From Sedimenticola selenatireducens DSM 17993 (GTDB lineage Bacteria; Pseudomonadota; Gammaproteobacteria; Chromatiales; Chromatiaceae), in contig NZ_ATZE01000011.1 in NCBI RefSeq assembly GCF_000428045.1, forward strand, positions 1 through 64,000: a stretch of DNA of 64,000 bases. The letters are read 5' to 3'. Shown here in pieces: positions 1-9,677 of this stretch; within the stretch, counting starts at the first letter, position 1; the number at the start of each line of letters is the position of its first letter. The position numbers and the translations under genes are program-made. The notes beneath the pieces are model-generated. The model made no database searches. It was not told the DNA's origin and worked only from the letters and a program-made list of their open reading frames with translations.

Positions 1-1
1 A

Positions 2-448
2 ATGGCCCAGGCCTTCACAAAAACTATGGCGCGGAACATCTTTTACGGTGGTTCTGCGTTTTTCTTCCTCCTTTTCCTGGCTCTGACCTTTGATTCAGTT
101 GGCCAACTGCCCAATCGCGACAATCGTGCCGCACTTGAAGGGGCTGTCGGCGAACAGGTAGCCAAAGGCAAGATACTCTGGGAAGAGAATAACTGTATCG
201 GCTGTCACACGCTGCTCGGTGAGGGTGCCTACTTCGCACCGGAACTGGGCAATGTCTACAAACGCTTCGGCAATTCCAAAGACGGCATCATCGGCTTTAT
301 CAAGAGCCGTCCTGCCAACGGCATTCCCGGTCGCCGCAGCATGCCTCAGTTCAACTTCTCCGATGACGAGCTCGACGCCATCGCGGAGTTCCTGAAGTAT
401 GTCTCCGAGATCAATGCCGCCAACTGGCCGCCAAACATTCAGGGTTAA
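2..448 (+). CDS. norC: Nitric oxide reductase cytochrome c subunit NorC
   Basis: NorC passes electrons from periplasmic cytochrome c to NorB, which reduces NO to N2O. The 148-aa protein has one N-terminal membrane anchor (about residues 13-31) and a periplasmic monoheme domain. The heme motif CIGCH has C65, C68 and H69, and M114 in the RRSMPQF segment is the likely axial ligand. Length and layout are those of cNOR NorC. It lies 15 bp before norB. The start codon is the second base of the window, so the promoter is out of view, but the N-terminus looks complete. Confidence 0.96.
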   Translation: MAQAFTKTMARNIFYGGSAFFFLLFLALTFDSVGQLPNRDNRAALEGAVGEQVAKGKILWEENNCIGCHTLLGEGAYFAPELGNVYKRFGNSKDGIIGFIKSRPANGIPGRRSMPQFNFSDDELDAIAEFLKYVSEINAANWPPNIQG

Positions 449-1855
<1,407 letters not shown>

Positions 1856-1890
1856 CCAACATCCTCCGGAGGGGTTCCCCCTCCCCCCTT

Positions 1891-1921
1891 AAGGCCGGCT
1901 CCTGGAGCCGGCCTTTTTTTT
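1891..1921 (+). terminator. Rho-independent terminator after norCB
   Basis: The arms AAGGCCGGCT and AGCCGGCCTT form a GC-rich hairpin followed by a run of T. It starts 36 bp after the norB stop and ends the norCB transcript, so norEFQD probably has its own promoter. Confidence 0.9.
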
Positions 1922-2286
1922 GTCCAGGGATGGAGGAGGTAGAGCGAAGCAGGAGCCTGGGCCGAGTGATGGCCGAGAGCGGATTTGTCCAGGGATGGAT
2001 TTATACCGCGAGGGGTGGTGTCGCATCGCTTTTGGCAACAGCTTCTCAGCCCAAATAATGCATATTGACTGGACACCATCGCTTACTTGAGTAAAATAGT
2101 CGGATATTTTTTATCTTATTTAACATTTGTCAATTCGCCCCCCACTATCTTTCTGGTAACTTATTCGACGAATCGTATTAACTACCTGATTTAAAAGGTC
2201 TATTGAATATTTATTCAAACGATTGACAAATTACCCGCCGCTCCCGGCCAGCCTTGGCCTTCGCGGCATCAGTCCATCCCTGGACA
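1921..2286. repeat. Three copies of TGTCCAGGGATGGA, one inverted
   Basis: The 14-mer occurs directly at 1921-1934 and 1986-1999, and as its exact reverse complement at 2273-2286. The outer copies therefore bracket the whole region between the norB terminator and norE. No transposase lies between them. Whether this is a remnant small mobile element or a dispersed repeat cannot be told from the window. Confidence 0.8.
2203..2218. promoter_or_regulatory. Palindrome TTGAATATTTATTCAA upstream of norE
   Basis: Perfect 7-bp inverted repeat (TTGAATA and TATTCAA) with a 2-bp spacer, 85 bp before the norE start in AT-rich DNA. Position and symmetry suggest a regulator site. The half-site spacing differs from the FNR/Dnr consensus, so no regulator is assigned. 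Confidence 0.4.
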
Positions 2287-2302
2287 CAATGGAGCTTAAC
2301 TG

Positions 2303-2917
2303 ATGACACAGGCAGTAGATGCACTCGATCCTGATCAAGGAACATTCGATCCTGATCAGGCAAATCGCTATCCTCCCGGGGATCTGGCGATCTGGATATT
2401 CATCCTCGCCGAGCTTTTGGTATTCGCGGTCTTTTTTGGCGCGTATGCCTTCACCCGAATGGACAATGTCGAGCTGTTCAACGAATTCCAGCTTCACCTG
2501 GATCGCCAGGCAGCCTTGATCAATACCCTCGCCTTGATTACCAGCTCCTATTTTGTGGTGCGCGCGGTCTCGGCAATCAAGCAAAACCACAGCGCAGCCT
2601 GTACCCGCTGGCTGATTGCCGCGATGGGCATGGGAGCGGTCTTCCTTGCCGTCAAGACCGGTGAGTACAGTCACCATATAGAACAGGGCATCAATCTCAG
2701 CACCAACACCTTCTATATGTTTTACCTGTCTCTCACGTTCTTCCATTACATGCACGTGATCATGGGAATGGTGATACTCGCCGCAGTCGCTATCAAGGCA
2801 AAGAAAGGCGGCTACACCGCACAGGAGCATACCGGCGTCGAGACCGGCGCCTCCTACTGGCACATGGTGGACCTGGTGTGGCTGATCCTGTTTCCACTCG
2901 TTTACGTAATGCGCTGA
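2303..2917 (+). CDS. norE: NorE, cytochrome c oxidase subunit III-like protein of nitric oxide reductase
   Basis: This 204-aa membrane protein of the heme-copper oxidase subunit III family has about five helices (near residues 27-50, 75-92, 102-120, 140-162 and 182-201). In denitrifiers norE and norF accompany norCBQD and support full NOR activity. Their exact role is less settled than that of NorCB. Here norE heads norEFQ-x-norD. The N-terminus holds a small tandem duplication: the bases GATCCTGATCA occur twice and encode two DPDQ peptides. Start supported by GGAG at 2291-2294. Confidence 0.9.
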   Translation: MTQAVDALDPDQGTFDPDQANRYPPGDLAIWIFILAELLVFAVFFGAYAFTRMDNVELFNEFQLHLDRQAALINTLALITSSYFVVRAVSAIKQNHSAACTRWLIAAMGMGAVFLAVKTGEYSHHIEQGINLSTNTFYMFYLSLTFFHYMHVIMGMVILAAVAIKAKKGGYTAQEHTGVETGASYWHMVDLVWLILFPLVYVMR

Positions 2918-2925
2918 GGTGATCC

Positions 2926-3201
2926 ATGAGTAATAAACCTTTTCTCGGCATACTCCCCAGTACCTGGGTATACGGAATCCTGATTGCGTTGACCTTCGTT
3001 ACCTACTCGATCGGTGAAGAGGGATTGGGCGGTCTTGAATTGTCCCTGCTTGTGCTTGGCATCGCCATAATCAAGGGCCACTTGGTGGGCGCCTATTTCA
3101 TGGGCCTGGGCAAACTGCGTGGACCGTGGCGCTGGCCTGTGTCAGTCTGGCTGATTATCCCGGGCGGACTGATCGCCACGGCCTTTATTTTCTCCAACTG
3201 A
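2926..3201 (+). CDS. norF: NorF, small cytochrome c oxidase subunit IV-type membrane protein
   Basis: The 91-aa protein has three predicted membrane helices (about residues 13-27, 35-58 and 69-88) and belongs to the prokaryotic cytochrome c oxidase subunit IV family. It starts 8 bp after norE, with GAGGTGA in between serving as ribosome binding site. The norE-norF pair is typical of denitrification clusters, where NorF is an accessory membrane partner of the NO reductase. Confidence 0.88.
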   Translation: MSNKPFLGILPSTWVYGILIALTFVTYSIGEEGLGGLELSLLVLGIAIIKGHLVGAYFMGLGKLRGPWRWPVSVWLIIPGGLIATAFIFSN

Positions 3202-3228
3202 ACATTCATTGATAACGGAACTAACGGC

Positions 3229-4047
3229 ATGAGCAACGCGCCCCAGACCGCGGAACAGACCGTGGCACTCGACACCCCTTTCTACAAGCCACAGGGTAAT
3301 GAGGTGGAGCTGTTCCAGCACGCCTACAAACACCAGCTGCCGATGCTGATCAAGGGTCCGACCGGTTGCGGCAAAACCCGTTTTATCAACTACATGGCCG
3401 CCCGTCTGGGGAGGCCGGTATACACCGTCGCCTGCCATGACGATCTGACAGCCGCCGATCTGGTGGGCCGGCACCTGATCGGTGACAGCGGCACTTATTG
3501 GAGCGATGGCCCCCTGACCCGGGCCGTCCGGGAAGGCGCCATCTGTTATCTGGACGAGGTGGTTGAAGCACGTAAGGACACCACGGTGGTGTTGCATCCG
3601 TTGACCGATGACCGGCGCATCCTGCCAATCGAACGTACTGGCGAGACCCTGCATGCCCCCCCTGAGTTCATGCTGGTAGTCTCCTACAACCCGGGTTATC
3701 AGAACCTGCTCAAGGGCATGAAGCCAAGTACCCGGCAGCGCTTTGTTGCGGCACGCTTCGATTTTCCCAACGCCGAACTGGAGCAGGAGGTAATTATTGG
3801 CGAGACGGGGATCGATGCCATGATGGCCAGGCGGCTGGTCAACCTGGCCAACAGTCTGCGCGCCCTCAAGGACCATGACCTGGAAGAGGCCGCATCAACC
3901 CGTCTGCTGGTCTACACGGCAACACTTATTCTTGGTGGCTACGATCCCGTTGAGGCCTGTCGGGCGGCCATGGTGGAACCATTGACCGATGACGAAGAAA
4001 CCACCCGGGCATTGATGGAAGTAGTCGATATCGCTTTCGGGAACTGA
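3229..4047 (+). CDS. norQ: NorQ/CbbQ-family MoxR AAA+ ATPase
   Basis: NorQ is a cytoplasmic AAA+ ATPase that works with the VWA protein NorD to activate NO reductase, thought to involve insertion of the FeB iron. The 272-aa sequence has Walker A GPTGCGKT at residues 43-50 and Walker B ICYLDE ending at D109-E110, followed by the C-terminal CbbQ domain. It follows norF by 27 bp and precedes the polyferredoxin gene by 5 bp, so the genes are co-transcribed. The partner norD lies downstream. Confidence 0.95.
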   Translation: MSNAPQTAEQTVALDTPFYKPQGNEVELFQHAYKHQLPMLIKGPTGCGKTRFINYMAARLGRPVYTVACHDDLTAADLVGRHLIGDSGTYWSDGPLTRAVREGAICYLDEVVEARKDTTVVLHPLTDDRRILPIERTGETLHAPPEFMLVVSYNPGYQNLLKGMKPSTRQRFVAARFDFPNAELEQEVIIGETGIDAMMARRLVNLANSLRALKDHDLEEAASTRLLVYTATLILGGYDPVEACRAAMVEPLTDDEETTRALMEVVDIAFGN

Positions 4048-4052
4048 TTTTT

Positions 4053-5072
4053 ATGGATCTGGTCAAGAGCGCAACCAAGCAGCAAAAGAACCGGTTCTGG
4101 TTTCAGGCCGGATTCTTCACCCTGTTTGTGCTGGCCCCACCCCTGGATCTGTTCCGCTTTGACCTGACCCAGAACCATTTCTTCTTTCTGGGCCAACATT
4201 GGACATTGGGTCTGGACGCCTTCATCGCAGGCGAAATTGGCCCCGGACAAGCGGCCTTTAATCTGATCTTCCGTGGCTTCTTACCCATCGCCATGGTTGG
4301 CGGCGGCCTGATCTGGGCGGCCTGGCGCTTTGGCAGGCTCTATTGCGGCTGGCTCTGCCCCCACTTTTCGGTAGTCGAGACGATCAATAAACTGATGTAT
4401 CGCGCCAGTGGCAAGCCGAGCATCTGGGAGAAGAATCCGTTACCGGAACTGCAACCCAACGGCTCGGTACAAAAACCGGACAGGCGCTTCTGGCCGGTAA
4501 CGGTGCTGGCGGCACTGTTTTTCGCCTTTCTCTGGGCGTTGTCACTGCTGACTTATCTGTTGCCGCCATTTGAGATCTATCACAACCTGATCACCGCCTC
4601 CCTGACGCCCAATCAGATGCGCTTCCTCGGCATTGGCACGCTGCTACTGTTCATTGAGTTCATGTTTGCCCGCCACCTGTTCTGTCGTTTCGGCTGCGCG
4701 GTGGGCCTGTTCCAAAGCCTGGCCTGGATGGCCAACGACAAGGGCATGGTAGTGGGCTTTGACCGCAAGCGGGCCAACCTCTGTTCCGATTGTAATAACG
4801 CCTGTGACAACGCCTGTCCCATGCGGCTGAAGCCGCGCTCGATCAAGCGAAAAATGTTCACCTGCACCGAATGTGCCCAGTGCATATCGGCCTGCAACCA
4901 GGTGCAGGCACAGCAGACACGCCCCGGGCTGCTCAAATGGGTGGCCGATCTGGAAGCACTGCCGGTGGTCACGGGACGCGAGGCCAGTGGCAAAAAAGCA
5001 TCACCGCCCACATCGATACCAGACAAACCACAGCACCAGGCCGATATTACAACAGGGTTCCAGGAACAGTAG
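4053..5072 (+). CDS. NapH/CcoG-like polyferredoxin membrane protein inside the nor cluster
   Basis: The 339-aa protein combines several membrane helices (about residues 17-35, 75-92, 150-175 and 195-210) with cysteine motifs. YCGWLCP has C98 and C102, and a CRFGC pair follows near residue 215. Two ferredoxin-type clusters lie at about 243-260 (CSDC ... CDNACP) and 270-281 (CTECAQCISAC). This is the NapH/NosR/CcoG architecture for electron transfer across or along the membrane. It sits between norQ and norD, with 5-bp and 2-bp gaps, so it is probably a redox or assembly factor for NOR. The tail after about residue 305 is polar and unconserved-looking. Confidence 0.85.
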   Translation: MDLVKSATKQQKNRFWFQAGFFTLFVLAPPLDLFRFDLTQNHFFFLGQHWTLGLDAFIAGEIGPGQAAFNLIFRGFLPIAMVGGGLIWAAWRFGRLYCGWLCPHFSVVETINKLMYRASGKPSIWEKNPLPELQPNGSVQKPDRRFWPVTVLAALFFAFLWALSLLTYLLPPFEIYHNLITASLTPNQMRFLGIGTLLLFIEFMFARHLFCRFGCAVGLFQSLAWMANDKGMVVGFDRKRANLCSDCNNACDNACPMRLKPRSIKRKMFTCTECAQCISACNQVQAQQTRPGLLKWVADLEALPVVTGREASGKKASPPTSIPDKPQHQADITTGFQEQ

Positions 5073-5074
5073 GC

Positions 5075-6910
5075 ATGGAAGAGAAAGTCGGCGAGCTCTG
5101 GCACCGCATGATTACCCGGATAGCCGATACCCGCTATCCGGAAGCCGCCGTTCACCTGGAGGAGATGGAACTAACCGTCGGTATCATGTTCCGTGCCCTG
5201 GGTGGAGATGGTGGCCTGGAGGTTTCCGCAGCCAATGCCACGGAACATGGTGCACGACGTGGTCTGTTGCAGCGTATCGCCGGCAGCAACAAACGGATCG
5301 AACTGGCCTGGCGGGATGAACAATCGCTACGGCTTCCCGCATCCATCGACTACTTTCCGGAAAAACAACTCAATCACTATCTCTATACCTGGCTGGCCGC
5401 CCTGGCCGTCGGGGATCACCAGGAGGAAGAGGCCTGGCTGACCAAGAACCAGCGCCTGACCGTAAAAACCCTGCATGATTACCCCGGGATAACCAGGCGC
5501 TACAAACTGCTGGTTGAAGCTCACCTGGCGGAACGCATGCCGGTGGACCAGCTACCCCCATCGGAGGCAGCCCAGGAATCCGCCATCCGTCAGGCCTTGC
5601 TGCATCCCGGCAGTATCGACCGTCTGCCGGTGGCTAAACGACCACCACAACCGGTCCCGCTCTGGCTGCACCCCTTCCCGCCGATTGCCACCCCCTCCTC
5701 CGGCAACGCGGGAGACCAAGAGGGTGAACGCGGTAGTGGCGAAACCAAGGAGATCGATGACCAACAGCGACACAAGGCGGAGCGAGCCAAAAAACCCGAG
5801 AAGGAGGACCAGGGCCTGATCACCATCCGCATGGAGAATATCTTTACCTGGGGTGAGTTCATGAATCTGGACCGCGGCTCCGAGGAGAACGAAGACCTGG
5901 ACAGCGCCGCGGATGCCCTGAAGGATATGGATAATCTCAGCGTCAGTCGTGATGCCAAGGCATCGGCCGGCAAACTGCGCTTTGATCTGGATCTGCCCTC
6001 AGAAGCCAACGACGATCTGGTCCTCGGCGTAGGCATCCTGCTGCCGGAGTGGGACTTCAAGAAGCAGAAACTGATCCCGGATCACTGTCGCGTACTGCCG
6101 ATGATGGCAGCCGATGCCCAGCCGCGGGACCTGCCTGACAGCCTGCGCAAGACCGCAAAAAAACTGCGCGCCCAGTTTCAGCACCTGACACCGGCCCGTA
6201 TCTGGCACCGGGGCCAGCAGGATGGCTGCGAGATCGATCTCGATGCCTATCTGCGCTATGCCAGCGACCGCGCGGCCGGCCATACTTCCGCCAGTGACGG
6301 CCTGTACAAGGACTTGCGCGTAGGTGCCCGCGATCTTGCCTGCCTGCTATTGGCCGACCTTTCGCTATCTACCGATACCTGGGTAAACAACCACACCCGG
6401 GTTATCGATGTTATCCGTGACTCACTGTTCCTGTTTGCCGAGAGTCTCTCTGCCACGGGTGATCAGTTCGCCATGTATGGATTCTCTTCCCGCAAGCGGG
6501 ATCCGGTACGGGTGCACCAGCTGAAAACCTTCGATGAACACTATTCCGGGACCGTCCGGGGTCGCATCGATGCCATCAAGCCTGGCTACTACACCCGTAT
6601 GGGGGCGGCTATCAGACACTCCAGCGACCTCCTCAAGGAGCAGCCGGCCGGCCGCCGACTGCTATTGATCCTTACCGATGGCAAACCTAACGACCTGGAT
6701 AAATATGAAGGACGCTATGGCATCGAGGATACCCGCCGTGCCATCCATGAAGCGCGTCAACTGGGACTACAACCCTTCTGTGTCACCATCGATGCACAGG
6801 CTAATGACTACCTCCCCCACCTGTTTGGTACCGGTAGCTACGTGGTTATCCACAAACCCTCACAGCTACCGCGCGAACTGCCACTGCTCTATGCCAAACT
6901 CACCGCCTGA
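5075..6910 (+). CDS. norD: NorD, VWA-domain NO reductase activation protein
   Basis: NorD works with the AAA+ protein NorQ to activate NorCB. The 611-aa protein has a helical N-terminal half, a charged low-complexity linker near residues 205-250 and a C-terminal von Willebrand A domain. The MIDAS motif DLSLS lies at residues 428-432 and a second conserved LILTDGKPND segment follows near 530. The reading frame is open further upstream, but the ATG at 5075, 2 bp after the previous stop, fits coupled translation and NorD homology. Last gene of the nor cluster. Confidence 0.94.
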   Translation: MEEKVGELWHRMITRIADTRYPEAAVHLEEMELTVGIMFRALGGDGGLEVSAANATEHGARRGLLQRIAGSNKRIELAWRDEQSLRLPASIDYFPEKQLNHYLYTWLAALAVGDHQEEEAWLTKNQRLTVKTLHDYPGITRRYKLLVEAHLAERMPVDQLPPSEAAQESAIRQALLHPGSIDRLPVAKRPPQPVPLWLHPFPPIATPSSGNAGDQEGERGSGETKEIDDQQRHKAERAKKPEKEDQGLITIRMENIFTWGEFMNLDRGSEENEDLDSAADALKDMDNLSVSRDAKASAGKLRFDLDLPSEANDDLVLGVGILLPEWDFKKQKLIPDHCRVLPMMAADAQPRDLPDSLRKTAKKLRAQFQHLTPARIWHRGQQDGCEIDLDAYLRYASDRAAGHTSASDGLYKDLRVGARDLACLLLADLSLSTDTWVNNHTRVIDVIRDSLFLFAESLSATGDQFAMYGFSSRKRDPVRVHQLKTFDEHYSGTVRGRIDAIKPGYYTRMGAAIRHSSDLLKEQPAGRRLLLILTDGKPNDLDKYEGRYGIEDTRRAIHEARQLGLQPFCVTIDAQANDYLPHLFGTGSYVVIHKPSQLPRELPLLYAKLTA

Positions 6911-7308
6911 GATACAGGCTGCCAGCCGAAAAACCTCCATTCAATTTTCTGATTGAAGCACAGCAAATATCAATACCCCATAAACTCCCAATATATCACT
7001 CAATAATCACCTGTTAAATCAATAAGATAACAATATTTTTACTGGTTTCCCCCAACTATCGAAAGCGACTTAGATCATATAGTGGAAAACCACCAGCTGC
7101 TTTGCAAAAACCCCGAATATCCCGTACCATCATTGTGAATAATAAAGAGAAATTCTGTGTTTAGAGGGGCATAAGAAGCGGGGATCAGGCACTAATCAGC
7201 GAGGCTTGGGGTATTTTCGTTAAATATTATTATCCTTCCCTGCCGCCCTTTTCCCAATATTCACGCAAAACCCACGCCTAAGTTCATGGATATATTTGAG
7301 GGTTGTGT
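6911..7308. other. AT-rich intergenic region norD to the NapC-type gene
   Basis: These 398 bp are AT-rich and contain no gene I can support. They must include the promoter of the tetraheme cytochrome operon. I saw no convincing FNR, Dnr or sigma-54 element and no strong terminator hairpin after norD. Confidence 0.6.
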
Positions 7309-7881
7309 ATGACAGGCAGTTCCAACGGTGGAAACACCTCAAGGAAAAAATTCATCGTCATCCTTGTATTGGTATTTTCAGCGGGAATACTCTTTACCGG
7401 GCTATTCAATATAGGCCTCTCCTCGACTAATGAAATGGAGTTCTGCACGTCATGTCACTCCATGAAGGTCAACTTTGAGGAGTACAAGGAGACTGTTCAT
7501 TACCTCAACACCTCAGGTGTCCGGGCGACTTGTTCTGATTGTCATGTTCCCAAGGAGTTTGGGCCCAAGATTGTGGCCAAAGTGCTGGCCTATAAAGACG
7601 TAGTGCATGAAATTCTGGGCACTATCGACACTAAAGAGAAATATGAAGCCCATCGCTGGAATATGGCCAGTCGGGTATGGGCCAAGATGAAGGCAACAGA
7701 TTCGCGCGAATGCCGCAGCTGCCACAATTTTAATCAGATGGACCTTAGCACACAGAGCCGGATGGCCCGCAAACGGCATTCTGGCGCAGTCGATGAGGGT
7801 TTGACCTGTATTGACTGCCACAAGGGCATAGCCCACATGGAACCCGATGAACCTGAAGAGAATACAGATAACAAGGGTTGA
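7309..7881 (+). CDS. NapC/NirT-family tetraheme cytochrome c
   Basis: The protein (190 aa from the ATG at 7309) has one N-terminal membrane anchor (about residues 12-32) and four CxxCH heme motifs: CTSCH, CSDCH, CRSCH and CIDCH. That is the membrane-anchored quinol dehydrogenase fold of NapC, NirT and CymA, which moves electrons between the quinone pool and periplasmic proteins. GAGGG at 7298-7302 supports the ATG rather than the TTG two codons earlier. An ankyrin protein and fccAB follow, so sulfide dehydrogenase or another periplasmic redox protein may be its partner (inference). No napA or nirS is in view. Confidence 0.93.
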   Translation: MTGSSNGGNTSRKKFIVILVLVFSAGILFTGLFNIGLSSTNEMEFCTSCHSMKVNFEEYKETVHYLNTSGVRATCSDCHVPKEFGPKIVAKVLAYKDVVHEILGTIDTKEKYEAHRWNMASRVWAKMKATDSRECRSCHNFNQMDLSTQSRMARKRHSGAVDEGLTCIDCHKGIAHMEPDEPEENTDNKG

Positions 7882-7920
7882 TCATTATTCACGGTTCAAA
7901 TAAGGGAGACGGTTAAGATC

Positions 7921-8862
7921 ATGAAGCAGAACTGGATCTTCGCCATACTGTTACACTTGGTTATTGTCGCTCCCGCTCTTGCGGGAGACAGTGCCAAAGA
8001 GGCTGAATATCGACTGGCCGCGAGTATCGGGGATATCGACACGGTAACGCGTCTCTTGAATGAGGGTGTGGATGTAAACAGTGGCAATCAGTTTGGCGTT
8101 ACCGCCCTGATGATGGCCATACAGAATGACAATTTTGAGACTACGGCCTATCTATTAACCCGTGGTGCCGATGTCAACGCCGTAGCATCCGCTGGCTGTA
8201 CCGCGCTCACCTTTGCCGCGGAGAATGGACATTCGGCCCTCACCGCCATGCTGCTGGAGCGCGGTGCCGACCTTAATGCACGAACCCGTGCCGGATGGGA
8301 TTCACTCAGTATAGCGGCACGTTACGGCCTGACGGATATGGTCGAACAGTTGCTGTACAAGGGCGCAAACCCCAATCAGGGCGACAATGACGGACGCACT
8401 GCTCTGATGCATGCGGCGGAGAAAGGGCATACGGAAACCGCCACCAAGCTCATTGAACGGGGCGCCGACCCCGAAGCCCGTGACGCACATGGCAGTTCGG
8501 CACTGATTATTGCGGCTGACAAAGGACACCTGGAAGTGATGGAAGCACTTTTGGAAAAGGGCGCCAATGTGAACGCCAGGGACCATGACGGTGCCACTGC
8601 ATTGATCTGGGCAGTCGGCCGGGGCCGACTGGAGGCCGTTGAACTGCTACTTCGGCGCAAGGCGGATGTGAATAGCGCCGACAATGACGGTGTCACCGCA
8701 CTGATGGAGGCGGCCACCCTGCGGGACGAGCAGCTGGTCAAGCTACTGCTGATCAACGGCGCGGATACCGCCCTGACGGACAAAAGTGGACGTACCGCTG
8801 CCGATATTGCTAAAAAGAAACGGAATAAAAAAGTGATTTCACTGCTGGCCGGTGAATCCTGA
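7921..8862 (+). CDS. Secreted ankyrin-repeat protein
   Basis: The 313-aa protein has a signal peptide (hydrophobic residues about 5-20, ending ALAG) and about eight ankyrin repeats of 33 residues, recognisable by recurring G-x-TALMxAA and LLxxGA(D/N)xN. It is probably periplasmic and binds protein partners. It lies 39 bp after the tetraheme cytochrome and before fccAB, so a role in organising or protecting the periplasmic redox proteins is plausible but unproven. No enzymatic domain is visible. Confidence 0.88.
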   Translation: MKQNWIFAILLHLVIVAPALAGDSAKEAEYRLAASIGDIDTVTRLLNEGVDVNSGNQFGVTALMMAIQNDNFETTAYLLTRGADVNAVASAGCTALTFAAENGHSALTAMLLERGADLNARTRAGWDSLSIAARYGLTDMVEQLLYKGANPNQGDNDGRTALMHAAEKGHTETATKLIERGADPEARDAHGSSALIIAADKGHLEVMEALLEKGANVNARDHDGATALIWAVGRGRLEAVELLLRRKADVNSADNDGVTALMEAATLRDEQLVKLLLINGADTALTDKSGRTAADIAKKKRNKKVISLLAGES

Positions 8863-9044
8863 ACAAACAGGAAACGATAATAGATTTGTATCCGGCATGC
8901 CGGTACATCCGGACATGAAAACGCTATATTCATGTCGTAACAAGTGGTGCAAGAGAAGCCAGGTAACTGGTATATCATGCATTGTATAAAAGAGGCTCCT
9001 AAACCCTCTTGCCAAAGAAAAGCCTGAAAACCAAAGGAGGTATC

Positions 9045-9665
9045 ATGGCGTATAAAACCTTAACTAGGGCCGCACTGGTCGCTGGTCTCGCGGTTGGCGC
9101 CGCGTTCTCAGCTACTGCAGCCGATGAGCCAAAAACAATGATGGGCGCGGATGCCGCCATGCTGTCCAACACCTGCGCCGGTTGCCACGGAACCAATGGC
9201 AACAGCATGGGACCCGCAGCACCCAGCATCGCCGGACTCTCTCCCACTTATTTTGAAGAGACCATGGTTGGCTTTGCCAGCGGTGATATCCCTTCAACCA
9301 TCATGACCCGCATCGCCAAGGGTTACACCGAAGATGAAATCAAGGCCATGGCCAAGTTCTACGCCGGCCAATCTTTCGTCAAGGCAAAACAGTCCTTCGA
9401 TGCCAACCTGGCTTCGAAAGGTGCCAAACTGCACGACAAGTATTGTGAAAAATGCCATGCCGATGGTGGACAGTCGGCTGAAGACGACGCGGGCGTTCTC
9501 GCTGGCCAGTGGACACCCTATGTAAACTGGACCCTCGCCGACTACAAGGCGGGCGATCGTGAAGCCACTAAGAAGATGAAGAAAAAACTATCAGAATTGC
9601 TGGAAAGAGAGGGCAGCGACGGTGTTATCGCCCTGCTCAACTTCTACGCAAGCCAGCAGAAATAA
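9045..9665 (+). CDS. fccA: Diheme cytochrome c subunit of flavocytochrome c sulfide dehydrogenase
   Basis: FccA accepts electrons from the flavin subunit FccB during periplasmic sulfide oxidation. The 206-aa precursor has a signal peptide and two class I cytochrome c domains (cytochrome c4-like) with CAGCH and CEKCH motifs. The frame opens 36 bp earlier, but AAGGAGG at 9034-9040 places the start at the ATG at 9045. fccB follows after 12 bp. The cytochrome c4 fold alone is not specific for FccA; the adjacent fccB decides the call. Confidence 0.9.
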   Translation: MAYKTLTRAALVAGLAVGAAFSATAADEPKTMMGADAAMLSNTCAGCHGTNGNSMGPAAPSIAGLSPTYFEETMVGFASGDIPSTIMTRIAKGYTEDEIKAMAKFYAGQSFVKAKQSFDANLASKGAKLHDKYCEKCHADGGQSAEDDAGVLAGQWTPYVNWTLADYKAGDREATKKMKKKLSELLEREGSDGVIALLNFYASQQK

Positions 9666-9677
9666 GATAGGGGACAT

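Larger units (their letters stand above)
1856..2302. other. Intergenic region norB-norE with repeats and likely norE promoter
   Basis: This 447-bp stretch holds the norB terminator, three copies of a 14-bp repeat (listed separately), then an AT-rich part from about 2040 to 2225. The AT-rich part contains two palindromes: TTACTTGAGTAA (2083-2094) and TTGAATATTTATTCAA (2203-2218). It presumably carries the norE promoter. No clear FNR/Dnr box (TTGAT-N4-ATCAA) was found. GGAG at 2291-2294 is the norE ribosome binding site. Confidence 0.6.
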
